This document shows positions 10,517 to 21,408 of a stretch of 64,000 nt of DNA, piece after piece. The notes below the pieces were generated by a model that was given only the letters and a program-made list of their open reading frames with translations, was not told the DNA's origin and did not search any database. The position numbers and the translations under genes are program-made. Each line of letters begins with the position of its first letter. Positions within the stretch are counted from its first letter, which is position 1. The stretch is from Myxococcales bacterium. Its GTDB lineage: Bacteria > Myxococcota_A > Polyangia > Haliangiales > Haliangiaceae. The stretch lies in the NCBI GenBank assembly GCA_016707895.1, contig JADJGV010000003.1:372001-436000 (forward strand), in the 5' to 3' direction.

Positions 10517-10595
10517 GCGCTGATGACCACGCCTGACGTCACCGGCGGCGGGTGCTTGCCCAGTTCCGATCAGCGCTGATCAGCCGCGATCAGCG
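10517..10595. promoter_or_regulatory. cluster of GATCAGCG half-sites with one perfect palindrome
   Basis: GATCAGCGCTGATC (10568-10581) is a perfect 14-bp palindrome. One more half-site lies on each side: GCGCTGAT at 10517-10524 and GATCAGCG at 10588-10595. The cluster is between the end of the activator gene (10604) and the lipoprotein promoter. It could be an operator for the lipoprotein gene or part of a terminator. Confidence 0.4.
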
Positions 10596-10603
10596 CCCGC
10601 CGC

Positions 10604-11962
<1,359 letters not shown>

Positions 11963-12030
11963 GAACGAGGCCGGATCATGGTAGCGCCCGGCGGCGGCGC
12001 CTGTCCATGGCGGCTGGCCGCTCGATGCGG

Positions 12031-13635
<1,605 letters not shown>

Positions 13636-13637
13636 GA

Positions 13638-13663
13638 CGCGGCGACTGTAGCAGGTCGCCGCG
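13638..13663 (-). promoter_or_regulatory. inverted repeat overlapping the -10 box of the kinase operon
   Basis: CGCGGCGAC-N8-GTCGCCGCG is a perfect 9-bp inverted repeat ending 2 bp before the ATG of the kinase gene. The minus-strand -10 candidate TACAGT (13645-13650) lies inside it, 9 nt from the ATG. An operator function, repressing or activating, is more likely than an RNA hairpin because the transcript would begin within the site. Confidence 0.45.
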
Positions 13664-13735
13664 GCCCCCCGCGCCGGGCCAAGTAGCCGTTCTCACGTCG
13701 TGGCGCCGGGCCGGGCGACCGTGCAAAGCTGAGCC

Positions 13736-14158
13736 GTGGCCTCGCCTCGCTATCCGCTCGAGCGCGTGCGCGAGCTGCGCGCCGACGCCGCGACCGATCG
13801 CGCGCGCGATCTGGCGAGCTGCCTGGCCGACGAGACCACCGCCGAGGCCGCCGTGGCGCGGGCCGACGCGGCGGTCGAGCGCCTGCGGGTTCAGCTGGCG
13901 ACCGACGCCGGCCCGGGACCACAGCCGGCCTGGGCGCTGGCGCAGCGCGAAGCTTACCGCGCGCGCCTGCGTCGCGACCTGGCGCTGGCCGAGCGCCGAC
14001 GCGCCGATGCGGACGCCGCGCTGGCCACCGCCCGCGCCGCCACCGACGCCGCCCGCGATCGCGTCGCGACCGCCCGCGCCGAGCGCGACGCGGTCGATCG
14101 CCACCGCGCCGACTGGGACACCGCCCAGCGGCGGACCCGCGAGCGGCGCGAGGAGTAG
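13736..14158 (+). CDS. small coiled-coil protein, FliJ/SctO-like
   Basis: A 140-residue, almost wholly helical protein from GTG 13736. It is rich in Ala, Arg, Glu and Asp with heptad spacing from about residue 10 to the end (LERVRELRADAATDRARDLA, then AERRRADADAALATARAATD). The length, the RYPLERVRELR start and the absence of any other domain resemble FliJ and SctO, the coiled-coil stalk proteins of flagellar and type III export ATPases. No export or flagellar gene is adjacent, so the link is weak. It could equally be an orphan structural coiled coil. It converges with the small secreted protein at 14164, with only a few bases between. Confidence 0.6.
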   Translation: MASPRYPLERVRELRADAATDRARDLASCLADETTAEAAVARADAAVERLRVQLATDAGPGPQPAWALAQREAYRARLRRDLALAERRRADADAALATARAATDAARDRVATARAERDAVDRHRADWDTAQRRTRERREE

Positions 14159-14163
14159 CCCGC

Positions 14164-14421
14164 CTACACCGCCTCGGCGGCCTTGAGGATCAGGTCGATG
14201 AAGTCGTGGCGGATGCGGATCAGGCTGGTCGACTTGGCCTCGGCGCGCACGCTGATCGGCACCAGCTCGCCGGTCGGCCGATCGCTCTCGATCGTGTCGC
14301 CGTCGGTGATGTTGATGACCTTGATCCGGGGCTTGGCCGGCTCGTCGGCCTTGGGCTGCGCGGCGGCGATGGCGGTGAACGACAGGAGCAGGGCGGCGGT
14401 CAGGGTCGCGGTGCGCTTCAT
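14164..14421 (-). CDS. small secreted protein, unknown function
   Basis: An 85-residue protein from ATG 14421 (MKRTATLTAALLL). The signal peptide is clear and is cut near AAAQP. The mature 63 residues contain RIKVINITDGDTIESDRPTG and an amphipathic ending (RIRHDFIDLILKAAEAV). Short exported proteins with a similar I.V.DGD.IE core occur in myxobacteria, but no Pfam name is offered. A much longer open frame continues upstream, but only this segment has a start followed by a signal sequence. It follows the membrane protein at 14463 by 41 bp and may share its transcript. Confidence 0.7.
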   Translation of the reverse strand: MKRTATLTAALLLSFTAIAAAQPKADEPAKPRIKVINITDGDTIESDRPTGELVPISVRAEAKSTSLIRIRHDFIDLILKAAEAV

Positions 14422-14462
14422 GCGACGAAGGACACGTCGGCCGGCCCACGGTTGCGGGGGCG

Positions 14463-15305
14463 TCAATCCCCCAGCTCGATGCGCGGCACGTCGTCGGCGC
14501 GCCACGCCGCCCGCGCCGCGCGCAGGCTCAGCGCGCACACCACCGCGAGGACCGCGGCGATGCCCAGGAACACCAGCCCGCGGCGCCGCGCCTCGGCGCG
14601 TTCGTCGGCGTCGAGCCCGCGCCCGGCGATCCACCGCCGACAGCTCTCGCAGCGCCAGCCGACGGTGAGGCCGGTGATCAGCGCGCCAGCGGCGAGCATG
14701 CCGCTGGCCACCAGCAGCCCGGTGAACGCCGGCGCGAACCGCCACGCCACGCCACCCGCCACGCACATCACGCCCAGGTAGATCGTGCCGATGTCCTGCC
14801 AGTAGTCGTCGATATAGACGTCCTCGCGCTTGCGGCAGATGCAGCCGGGCCGGGGCGGCGCGTCGAACACCGGCGGCGGCGCGGAGGCCGCAGCGCCGCG
14901 CCGCAGGCCGTTCGGCGGCTCGCGCGTCACCGGCGCCCGGCGCGGCAGCTCGATCGCCAGGTCGAGCTCGACCGGCGGCGGCGCGGCGTGCGGCGCGATC
15001 ACCGCCGCCGGCACGACCGCCGGGATCGTCGGTGCCGGGCCCGGCCCCGCGATCGTCCTGGCCCCCTGCCCGACGTACTCGATCATCGCCTCGCCGACGC
15101 GGCGCAGGTTGGCCAGCCGCCGCGCCGAAGCGCCCGCCATCGTCTCGCGAGCCAGCGCGTCGTCGAGCATCGCCGTGCCGAAGCGCCCGTCGCCGGCGCC
15201 GGCCAGCAGCGCTGCCGCCGCCTCGCGGTACAGCGGCAGGTGCGCCTCGGCCACGCCGCGCGGCGGCAAGCTCGCCAGGAAGCCGTCCAGATCGAACCAC
15301 GCCAT
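14463..15305 (-). CDS. membrane protein with Cys-rich cytoplasmic motifs
   Basis: A 280-residue protein from ATG 15305 (MAWFDLDGFLASLP). The first 130 residues look soluble and helical. A variable Pro/Ala linker leads to CICRKREDVYIDDYWQ. Two membrane segments follow (about 175-215, IGTIYLGVMCVAGGVAWRF and LLVASGMLAAGALITGL). Then comes WRCESCRRW, and a last membrane helix at about 245-265 (LVFLGIAAVLAVVCAL). The CxC and CxxC motifs may bind zinc or form a redox pair. No family is recognised. It is divergent from the chemoreceptor gene at 15387 with about 80 bp between the starts. Confidence 0.75.
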   Translation of the reverse strand: MAWFDLDGFLASLPPRGVAEAHLPLYREAAAALLAGAGDGRFGTAMLDDALARETMAGASARRLANLRRVGEAMIEYVGQGARTIAGPGPAPTIPAVVPAAVIAPHAAPPPVELDLAIELPRRAPVTREPPNGLRRGAAASAPPPVFDAPPRPGCICRKREDVYIDDYWQDIGTIYLGVMCVAGGVAWRFAPAFTGLLVASGMLAAGALITGLTVGWRCESCRRWIAGRGLDADERAEARRRGLVFLGIAAVLAVVCALSLRAARAAWRADDVPRIELGD

Positions 15306-15386
15306 CGCGGCGCGATCATGCCAAATCAGCGGGCGGCGATCGACCACCCACTGCACGCCCCCCGCGGAGCGGTCGATGCTGAAACC

Positions 15387-16991
15387 ATGGCGGCCTCGTC
15401 GATCCCGGTCTCACGCGCAGCCAACCCAGCGGCTGCCCGCCCGCGGTCGCGCCCCCGCCTCGGCGAGGTCGGGCTGGCGGTGGCCGCGACCGGCGCGGCG
15501 CTGCTCGCGCTGCTGGGAGGCCGCGCGCTGGGCGAGCTGGCCGCGGCCGGCGTGGCCGCCGGCGCGGTCGGGCTGGGCGCGCTCGCCGCGGCCCCGCGCC
15601 GCGACCCGAGCTGCTCGGCGCAGACCCTCGCCGGCCGCCTGTCACCCAACGTCGATCAGGTGATGATCGGCGCCGCCGAGACCTCCTACTTCGTCGCCGG
15701 CGTGGCCCGCCAGATCGAGCGCGACGGCGCCGAGCTCGACACGCTGCGCGACCGCGCCGACGAGCTGGCCGCGACCACCGCCACCGTGGCCACCGGCGCC
15801 GATGAGGCCGCGCGGCTGGCCGCCGAGGTCAGCCGCGCCGGCACGGCGAGCCGCGACGAGATCAACCGCAGCCGGCAGGCGATCAGCGACGCCCAGCACG
15901 AGGGCGCCGAGGTCACGGTGGCGATGGCCGCGCTCGCCGACCGCACCCACGCGGTCCACGCGATCATCCGCACCATCGAGACGCTGGCGTCGCAGACCAA
16001 CCTGCTGGCGTTGAACGCGTCGATCGAGGCCGCGCTGGCCGGTCGCCACGGCGTCGGCTTCGCGGTGGTGGCCAGCGAGATCCGCGGGCTGGCCCAGGCC
16101 ACGCGCGCCGCGACGGTCGAGATCGCCGCCAGGCTGCGCGAGATCAAGGACGGGGTCACCAGCGCCACCAGCTCGATCGAGGGGCTGACCCAGCAGGTGG
16201 CCGCGGCGTCGACCGGCGCCGCCCACGTCGGCGAGCTGCTCGGCGAGATCGCGACCGCCGCCGAGCGATCCGGCGAGCGCTCGCGCGGGCTGGCGGAGGC
16301 GGCGGACGCGCTGGCCCGCGGCACCCACGACGTGTCGAGCGCGATCCGCGAGCTGCGCGCCAGCGGCGAGCGCACCGAGCGCGAGCTGCCGCGCGCCCGC
16401 GACTCGGCGACCCGGGTGTGCGAGCTGGGCGAAGCGCTGCAAGACCAGGTGGCCGAGCAGCACATCGGCGGTCGCCACGCCGAGATCCGTGCCGAGGCCG
16501 AGCGGGCCGCGGTCGCGGTGGTCGCGCTGTTCGAGGGGGCGCTGGCCCGTGGCGCGCTCACCCTCGACGCGCTGTTCGATCGCCGCCACGTGCCGATCCC
16601 GCGCACGGCGCCGACCAAGTACCACACGCAGTTCGACGACTTCACCGACCAGGCGCTGCCGGCGATCCAGGAGCCGATCCTCGCGCGCGATCCGGCGATC
16701 GCCTACGCGATCGTCACCGACGACCACGGCTACGTGCCGACCCACAACGACCGCTTCAACGCCGCGCCCACCGGCGACCCGGCGGTCGACCTCGCGCGCA
16801 GCCGCGGCAAGCGCATCTTCGACGACCGCACCGGCCGGCGCTGCGGCCAGAACCAGCGCCCCTACCTGCTGCAGACCTACCAGCGCGACACCGGCGAGGT
16901 CATGCACGACCTGTCGGTGCCGATCGTCGTCGCCGGCCGCCACTGGGGCGGCTTCCGGATCGGCTACCGCAGCGCGGGCCGGGAGGGCTGA
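15387..16991 (+). CDS. methyl-accepting chemotaxis protein with C-terminal sensor domain
   Basis: A 534-residue receptor from ATG 15387 (MAASSIPVSR). One hydrophobic hairpin near the N-terminus (about 35-65) may anchor it. The signalling domain (about 90-350) includes the conserved tip TLASQTNLLALNASIEAALA followed by GFAVVASEIRGLAQ, which identifies the family. Unusually, the putative ligand domain comes after the signalling domain: residues about 390-530 include KYHTQFDDFTDQALPAIQE, AYAIVTDDHGYVPTHN and HDLSVPIVVAGRHWGGFRIG, resembling a small cache-like fold. Because both parts follow the N-terminal hairpin, the sensor is probably cytoplasmic. No other chemotaxis gene is nearby. Confidence 0.88.
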   Translation: MAASSIPVSRAANPAAARPRSRPRLGEVGLAVAATGAALLALLGGRALGELAAAGVAAGAVGLGALAAAPRRDPSCSAQTLAGRLSPNVDQVMIGAAETSYFVAGVARQIERDGAELDTLRDRADELAATTATVATGADEAARLAAEVSRAGTASRDEINRSRQAISDAQHEGAEVTVAMAALADRTHAVHAIIRTIETLASQTNLLALNASIEAALAGRHGVGFAVVASEIRGLAQATRAATVEIAARLREIKDGVTSATSSIEGLTQQVAAASTGAAHVGELLGEIATAAERSGERSRGLAEAADALARGTHDVSSAIRELRASGERTERELPRARDSATRVCELGEALQDQVAEQHIGGRHAEIRAEAERAAVAVVALFEGALARGALTLDALFDRRHVPIPRTAPTKYHTQFDDFTDQALPAIQEPILARDPAIAYAIVTDDHGYVPTHNDRFNAAPTGDPAVDLARSRGKRIFDDRTGRRCGQNQRPYLLQTYQRDTGEVMHDLSVPIVVAGRHWGGFRIGYRSAGREG

Positions 16992-17093
16992 TCGCCGCCC
17001 ACGTCGACCGCCCCCGAAAATGCGCCGGGCCGCCGGCAGCGCCGACGGCCCGAGCTCGTGCATCGTGCGGGTCGCGCGCGGGGCGCGACCTGC

Positions 17094-18551
17094 CTAGTAG
17101 CGGTAGTGGTCGGGCTTGAACGGGCCGTCGATGGCGACGCCCATGTACTCGGCCTGCGCGGTGGTCAGCGTGGTCAGGCGGACGCCGACCTTGCCGAGGT
17201 GCAGGCGGGCGACCTTCTCGTCGAGCTTCTTGGGCAGGACCGAGACGGTGCCCTTGGCGAACGACATGCCGGTGATCGAGTCCTTGCCGTGCTGCGCGTT
17301 GGCCCACAGCGCCATCTGCGCCATCACCTGGTTGGTGAACGAGTTCGACATCACGAACGACGGGTGGCCGGTGGCGCAGCCGAGGTTCACCAGGCGACCG
17401 CGGGCGAGCAGCGTGATGCGCTTGCCGTTGGGGAAGATGAACTGATCGACCTGCGGCTTGATGTTCTCCTCCTTGATCTCCTTGTTGCCCTCGAGCCAGG
17501 CGACCTGGATCTCGCTGTCGAAGTGGCCGATGTTGGACAGGATCGCCTCGTCCTTCATCGCCAGCATGTGCTCGCTGCGGATCACGTCGCAGCAGCCGGT
17601 GGCGGTGACGAAGATGTCGGCGATCGGCGCCGCGTCCTCCATCGTGACCACCTCGTAGCCCTCCATCGCGGCCTGCAGCGCGCAGATGGGATCGATCTCG
17701 GTGACCAGCACGCGGGCGCCGAGGCCGCGCGCGGCGTGGGCGCAGCCCTTGCCGACGTCGCCGTAGCCGGCGACCACGACCACCTTGCCCGCGACCATCA
17801 CGTCGGTCGCGCGCTTGATGCCGTCGAACAGCGACTCGCGGCAGCCGTAGAGGTTGTCGAACTTCGACTTGGTGACCGAGTCGTTGACGTTGATGCAGGG
17901 GAACAGCAGCTGGCCCTGCTTGGCCATCTCGTACAGGCGGTGGACGCCGGTGGTGGTCTCCTCGGAGACGCCCTTGATCTCGGCGGCCAGCTTGGTGAAG
18001 CGGCCGTTGTCGGCCTTGAGGCTCTCGTTGAGCACCGTCAGCACGACCCGCCACTCCTCGTTGGTCGCGGTCGACGGGCTCGGCGCGGCGCCGGCCTTCT
18101 CGAACTCGACGCCCTTGTGGACCAGCAGCGTGAGATCGCCGCCGTCGTCGAGGATCATGTTGGGGCCGACGCCGCCCTTGAACGCGTTGAGCTGCAGGCC
18201 GATGCAGGCCCAGTACTCCTCGAGGTTCTCGCCCTTCCACGCGAACACCGGCACGCCGGCCTTGGCGATCGCCGCGGCGGCCTCGTCCTGGGTCGAGTAG
18301 ATGTTGCACGAGGTCCAGGTGACCTCGGCGCCGAGCGCCACCAGCGTCTCGATCAGCACGGCGGTCTCGATCGTCATGTGCAGGCAGCCGGCGACGCGCG
18401 CGCCCTTGAGCGGCTGCGCCTTGCCGTACTCGGCGCGCAGCGCCATCAGGCCCGGCATCTCCTTCTCGGCCATGCGGATCTTCTTGCGACCCAGCTCGGC
18501 GAGGTTGATGTCCTTGATCTTGAACGCGGGGAACTCGGTGCGGATGTCCAT
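17094..18551 (-). CDS. ahcY: S-adenosyl-L-homocysteine hydrolase
   Basis: A 485-residue adenosylhomocysteinase that splits SAH into adenosine and homocysteine, removing the product inhibitor of methyltransferases. The family hallmarks are present throughout: the substrate domain (GCLHMTIETAVLIETL, TSCNIYSTQDEAAAA, AWKGENLEEYW), the NAD-binding loop GYGDVGKG, TEIDPICALQAAMEGY, SNIGHFDSEI, and the C-terminal KPDHYRY tail that completes the neighbouring subunit's cofactor site. Length matches the long bacterial/eukaryotic form. The gene follows the sahR-like regulator by 39 bp, so it is controlled from that promoter. The pair is a known arrangement in Proteobacteria. Confidence 0.98.
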   Translation of the reverse strand: MDIRTEFPAFKIKDINLAELGRKKIRMAEKEMPGLMALRAEYGKAQPLKGARVAGCLHMTIETAVLIETLVALGAEVTWTSCNIYSTQDEAAAAIAKAGVPVFAWKGENLEEYWACIGLQLNAFKGGVGPNMILDDGGDLTLLVHKGVEFEKAGAAPSPSTATNEEWRVVLTVLNESLKADNGRFTKLAAEIKGVSEETTTGVHRLYEMAKQGQLLFPCINVNDSVTKSKFDNLYGCRESLFDGIKRATDVMVAGKVVVVAGYGDVGKGCAHAARGLGARVLVTEIDPICALQAAMEGYEVVTMEDAAPIADIFVTATGCCDVIRSEHMLAMKDEAILSNIGHFDSEIQVAWLEGNKEIKEENIKPQVDQFIFPNGKRITLLARGRLVNLGCATGHPSFVMSNSFTNQVMAQMALWANAQHGKDSITGMSFAKGTVSVLPKKLDEKVARLHLGKVGVRLTTLTTAQAEYMGVAIDGPFKPDHYRY

Positions 18552-18590
18552 CTGATGCTCCAGGTCGGGGTCGACAGGTTACGAAGGCGG

Positions 18591-19541
18591 TCAGTCGCGC
18601 GGATCGCGCGGCAGAGCGGGGTTGCGACCGACGGCGACTTGCAGCGCCGGGCGGTCGGGGCCGAGGAGCGGCGCCAGCGCCGCGACCTCGAGGTGCGCGC
18701 GCTCGAAGCACGCGCGCAAGCGAGCCGGCTCGAAGCCGAGCCACACGTCGCCCTGCTCGCGCATCGCCTCGTCGGCGTGGGGCAGGTAGTCGACGACGAT
18801 CAGGTGGCCGCCGCGGCGGACCAGCCGGGCGGCGGCGGCGACGGCGTCGTCGGGGCGCGCCGCGTGGTGGAGCACGCGCGCCATCAGCACCAGATCGGCG
18901 CCGCCGCGCTGGGCCACCTCGACCGCGAGGTCGCCGTCGTCGACGTCGCCCTCGCGCAGCCGCACGTTGGGCAGGCCGGCGGCGGCGATGCGGGCGGCGG
19001 CGCGGGCCAGGCGCGCCGGGCTGCGGTCGACCGCGATGACGCGATCGTACAGCGGGGACAGCAGCGGCAAGAGCGGGCCGTCGCCGGTGCCGACGTCGAC
19101 CGCGAGCGCGCGGCCGGGCAGGAGCGGCGCGAACATCGGCAGCAGGCCGAACAGCTCGTGGCCGGGGCTCGGCGGCGGCTCGACGGCGTCGCCCTCGGCG
19201 AAGAACCGCCGCGAGTGCTCCTCGCGCTGCGCGACGACGTGGGCGACCCGCGCCAGGCTGCCGTCGCGGGTGCAGATCGACTTGCCCTCGACCAGCGCGG
19301 CGTCGACGACGACGTCGCTGGCCGGCGGCGCCTTGAGCAGCGTGCGGGTGCCGTCGCGGCGCGCGACGATCAGCCCGGCGTCGCGCAGCGCCTGCGACTT
19401 CTTGGTGACCTGGGGCTGGCTCTCGCCGAGCAGCGTGGCCAGCTCGCCCACGGTCAGCTCTTCCTCCGCGCACAGCGCCAGCAGCCGGAGACGGTCTTCG
19501 TCCCCCAGCAGCCGGAACAAGTCAGCGCGGGCGGCCTGCAC
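18591..19541 (-). CDS. sahR: ArsR-family regulator fused to methyltransferase-fold domain (SahR-like)
   Basis: A 316-residue protein. Residues 1-85 are an ArsR winged helix (LFRLLGDEDRLRLLALCAEE, SQPQVTKKSQALRDAGL). Residues about 130-250 form a class I SAM-binding fold (ALAVDVGTGDGPLLPLLSP, IAVDRSPARL, ADLVLMARVLHHAARPDD, GGHLIVVDYLPH). The same fusion is known as SahR, a repressor of the SAM cycle that senses SAH and often adjoins ahcY, exactly as here. The GTG start at 19541 is supported by a -10 box 6 nt upstream and a -35 box inside a palindrome (19567-19580). This predicts autorepression and a leaderless mRNA. The gene symbol is assigned by analogy. Confidence 0.88.
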   Translation of the reverse strand: MQAARADLFRLLGDEDRLRLLALCAEEELTVGELATLLGESQPQVTKKSQALRDAGLIVARRDGTRTLLKAPPASDVVVDAALVEGKSICTRDGSLARVAHVVAQREEHSRRFFAEGDAVEPPPSPGHELFGLLPMFAPLLPGRALAVDVGTGDGPLLPLLSPLYDRVIAVDRSPARLARAAARIAAAGLPNVRLREGDVDDGDLAVEVAQRGGADLVLMARVLHHAARPDDAVAAAARLVRRGGHLIVVDYLPHADEAMREQGDVWLGFEPARLRACFERAHLEVAALAPLLGPDRPALQVAVGRNPALPRDPRD

Positions 19542-19547
19542 CCAGAC

Positions 19548-19580
19548 TGTTTATGCCATCATGCGAATACTTGCAAGTAT
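19548..19580 (-). promoter_or_regulatory. sahR-ahcY promoter and palindromic operator
   Basis: ATACTTGCAAGTAT (19567-19580) is a perfect 14-bp palindrome and strikingly A/T-rich for this DNA. Its core TTGCAA (19571-19576) doubles as the -35 box. After 17 bp comes TAAACA (19548-19553), then 6 nt and the GTG at 19541. A repressor on the palindrome would block RNA polymerase. SahR binding with SAH as the signal is inferred from the gene context. A smaller inverted repeat (TCTCG-N6-CGAGA, 19604-19619) lies inside the end of the endonuclease gene. Confidence 0.7.
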
Positions 19581-19600
19581 GATCCGGGGCCTGTGAGCTA

Positions 19601-20089
19601 TCATCTCGTTCTTGCGAGAGAATCAGCCCGCTTCAGGAGCGTCGGGTGGCGGTAGGGCCCGTGCATGGACGCGATCGCGGCGGCGGCCGCCGCCGGGTCG
19701 ACCCCGGCCGCGGTCACGTGCAGCGGCCTGGCGCTGTCGCCGCGGATCACCGGGAGCGACGGGGCGCCGACGAAGGCGTTCTTGGCCACGCCGATGACCG
19801 GCAGGTGCGTGCGGTCGTGCAGGTGCGCGCCCAGGCCCTTGCGATCGACGCCGAGCCAGACGTGGCCGTCGATCACGATCGTCTCGATCGGCGCGGTCAC
19901 GCTGGCCAGCGCGGCGAGCAGGTACGGCAGCTCGCGCTCGACGAACGCGCCGGGCACGTACGGCGCCGGCGGGCTGGCGTGGCGCTCGACCCGCTCGAGC
20001 GCGGCGGTGGCGTCGGGCCACGCGTGCCAACCGACCACCGCGGTGGTGACCGCGGTGACGCCGTACTGCACGTCGAGCGCGACGATCAT
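19601..20089 (-). CDS. endonuclease V family protein (short form)
   Basis: A 162-residue member of the deoxyinosine-specific endonuclease V family. The three acidic metal ligands are in conserved surroundings: Asp6 in VALDVQY, Glu53 in YVPGAFVERELPYLLAAL, and Asp74 in IVIDGHVWLG. GLGAHL and PVIGVAKNAFVG are also family motifs. It lacks the roughly 30 N-terminal residues and part of the C-terminus of E. coli Nfi (about 220 residues). A short form of this kind, with an RGDSARPLHVTAAG segment and a HPTLLKRAD ending, is common in several phyla. Its role in repair of deaminated adenine is inferred from the family. A TAGGCT box lies 9 nt upstream. Confidence 0.85.
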   Translation of the reverse strand: MIVALDVQYGVTAVTTAVVGWHAWPDATAALERVERHASPPAPYVPGAFVERELPYLLAALASVTAPIETIVIDGHVWLGVDRKGLGAHLHDRTHLPVIGVAKNAFVGAPSLPVIRGDSARPLHVTAAGVDPAAAAAAIASMHGPYRHPTLLKRADSLARTR

Positions 20090-20164
20090 CGTCGATGCAG
20101 CCTAGCGCGAACGCCGCGCGGCGGTGGACAGCGCACCGGTCCTGTCGGTAGCGTGGTCGGAACG

Positions 20165-20785
20165 ATGAAGAAGCTCCTCACTGTCCTGGCGATCGGTGCG
20201 CTGTCCTCGGCGTGTGGCAAGAAGGGCGGCGACGACAAGAAGGCGCCTCCGGCGGGGTCGGGCTCCGCCGCCGCGGCGGGCTCCGGCTCTGCCGCCGCGC
20301 CGGGCTCTGGCTCTGCCGCCGCGGCAGGCTCCGGCTCCGCCGCCGCGGCAGGCTCCGGCTCCGCCGCCGCGCCCGAGGCATGCCCGCCGCTGAAGGTCAC
20401 GATCGACGGCGTCGAGGTGCCCGGCCTGGTGCACGGCTACGCGGTCACCGAGAAGGAAGGCGGCAAGTCGAGCGAGCAGGTGGTCATCTACAACCACGAC
20501 AAGCACACCTGCGAGCAGCTGGCGACCAAGAGCGGCATCCCGATCGAGGAGGGCGAGGTCGACGTGCGCGCCAACGCCGGCGACACCACCACCGTGGGCG
20601 TCGGCGCGTCGACGCAGTTCGGCGTCGCGGTGAAGATGATCAGCGCGGCGCCGACCAAGCCCGGCGACATCGTCACGCTGTGCGTCCCCGAGACCAAGGT
20701 CACCGGCTTCGGCGACCTGAAGGACAAGGCCATCGTGGTAAGCGGCACGTTCACCGGCGCGTACTGCGGCGTGCGGCAGTTCTGA
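20165..20785 (+). CDS. lipoprotein with GSGSAAAA repeat linker
   Basis: A 206-residue protein from ATG 20165. The signal peptide MKKLLTVLAIGALSSAC ends in a lipobox (Cys17), followed by a basic KKGGDDKK patch. Residues 31-70 are five 8-residue repeats (GSGSAAAA/P) encoded by a 24-bp tandem repeat, a flexible stalk. The remaining 135 residues look like a compact beta domain with Cys pairs (EACPPLKVTIDGVEVPG, YNHDKHTCEQLATKSG, VTLCVPETKVTGFGDL, GAYCGVRQF). No named family is recognised. An outer-membrane location exposed to the periplasm or surface is likely, because no inner-membrane retention Asp follows the Cys. A TAGCGT box lies 10 nt upstream. Confidence 0.85.
   Translation: MKKLLTVLAIGALSSACGKKGGDDKKAPPAGSGSAAAAGSGSAAAPGSGSAAAAGSGSAAAAGSGSAAAPEACPPLKVTIDGVEVPGLVHGYAVTEKEGGKSSEQVVIYNHDKHTCEQLATKSGIPIEEGEVDVRANAGDTTTVGVGASTQFGVAVKMISAAPTKPGDIVTLCVPETKVTGFGDLKDKAIVVSGTFTGAYCGVRQF
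20255..20374 (+). repeat. five-copy 24-bp in-frame repeat
   Basis: The 24-bp unit (GGCTCCGGCTCTGCCGCCGC and variants) is repeated five times within the lipoprotein gene. It encodes GSGSAAAA or GSGSAAAP, so copy changes would keep the frame. It is a likely site of length variation between strains. Confidence 0.85.
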
Positions 20786-20849
20786 CCGCGGCGACGCGAC
20801 GCGGATCACGCGGCGCCTCGCGCGGCCGCGTGCACGCGCCGAGCGCGGC

Positions 20850-20855
20850 TATAAA
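20850..20855 (+). promoter_or_regulatory. -10 box TATAAA, 6 nt before the Cys-rich lipoprotein start
   Basis: TATAAA is followed by CGTGGC and the ATG at 20862. It is one of the few A/T-rich hexamers nearby. No ribosome-binding site is present, so a leaderless transcript is predicted. Confidence 0.55.
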
Positions 20856-20861
20856 CGTGGC

Positions 20862-21308
20862 ATGAAGTGCCTCGCGATCGGCGCGCTGGTGGTGTGCGCG
20901 TGCGACGGGCTGTACGACGACCGCGCGCCCGATCCGCCGCCGCCGCCGCCGGGGCAGTGCGGCGACATCGCCAACCACCTGATCGAGCTAGTGGCCACGG
21001 CCGACGACGCCTGCGTGGTCGCCGACGACTGCACGACCGTCGGCGGGGTCGGCACGTGCGAGTGCGCGCCGTTCGTGGCCGCCGACTGCGCGGGCGATCC
21101 GATCAGCGTCCGTGGCTTCGAGGCCATCCGCACCGAGTACGCGCTGGTCCACGCGCGCTGGGACACCCTCGACTGCTTCCACGCGGCCGGCGTCCAGGCC
21201 GTGTGCGACTGCGGGCCCGGCATCGTCGACTGCATCGGCGGGCGGTGCCAGCTCGCGTTCGTGCAGTCGTGCTTCCCGCAGTTCGACGGCGGCGTCGACG
21301 GGTTGTGA
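20862..21308 (+). CDS. Cys-rich lipoprotein, first of a tandem pair
   Basis: A 148-residue protein. The signal peptide is MKCLAIGALVVCAC, with the lipid-modified Cys probably the second of CAC, and a Pro-rich spacer follows. The mature domain has at least ten Cys. It carries ADDCTTVGGVGTCECAPF, CAGDPISVRGFEAIR, CDCGPGIVDCIGGRC and VQSCFPQFDGGV. The next gene encodes the same Cys scaffold, so the two arose by duplication. The family is unnamed to my knowledge; the Cys spacing suggests a small disulphide-stabilised domain, perhaps protease-inhibitor-like, but that is speculative. It sits directly behind a -10 box with no leader. Confidence 0.83.
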   Translation: MKCLAIGALVVCACDGLYDDRAPDPPPPPPGQCGDIANHLIELVATADDACVVADDCTTVGGVGTCECAPFVAADCAGDPISVRGFEAIRTEYALVHARWDTLDCFHAAGVQAVCDCGPGIVDCIGGRCQLAFVQSCFPQFDGGVDGL

Positions 21309-21396
21309 GCGGCGCCGCGATCGCGACGCTGGCGTCGTGGTCGTGACGGTCGCTACAGGGCGCCCCGCGCGCTGACGCATCGGCAGCGACACTCGA

Positions 21397-21402
21397 TACG
21401 AT
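21397..21402 (+). promoter_or_regulatory. -10 box TACGAT, 6 nt before the second Cys-rich lipoprotein
   Basis: TACGAT, then CGCGGC, then the ATG at 21409. A CTGACG hexamer 19 bp upstream (21372-21377) may be the -35 box. The second paralogue therefore has its own promoter. Confidence 0.5.
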
Positions 21403-21408
21403 CGCGGC

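Noticed and set aside
18552..18590. SAH riboswitch upstream of ahcY
   Set aside because: Only 39 bp separate sahR and ahcY, too short for the known SAH riboswitch. Control is better explained by the palindrome before sahR.
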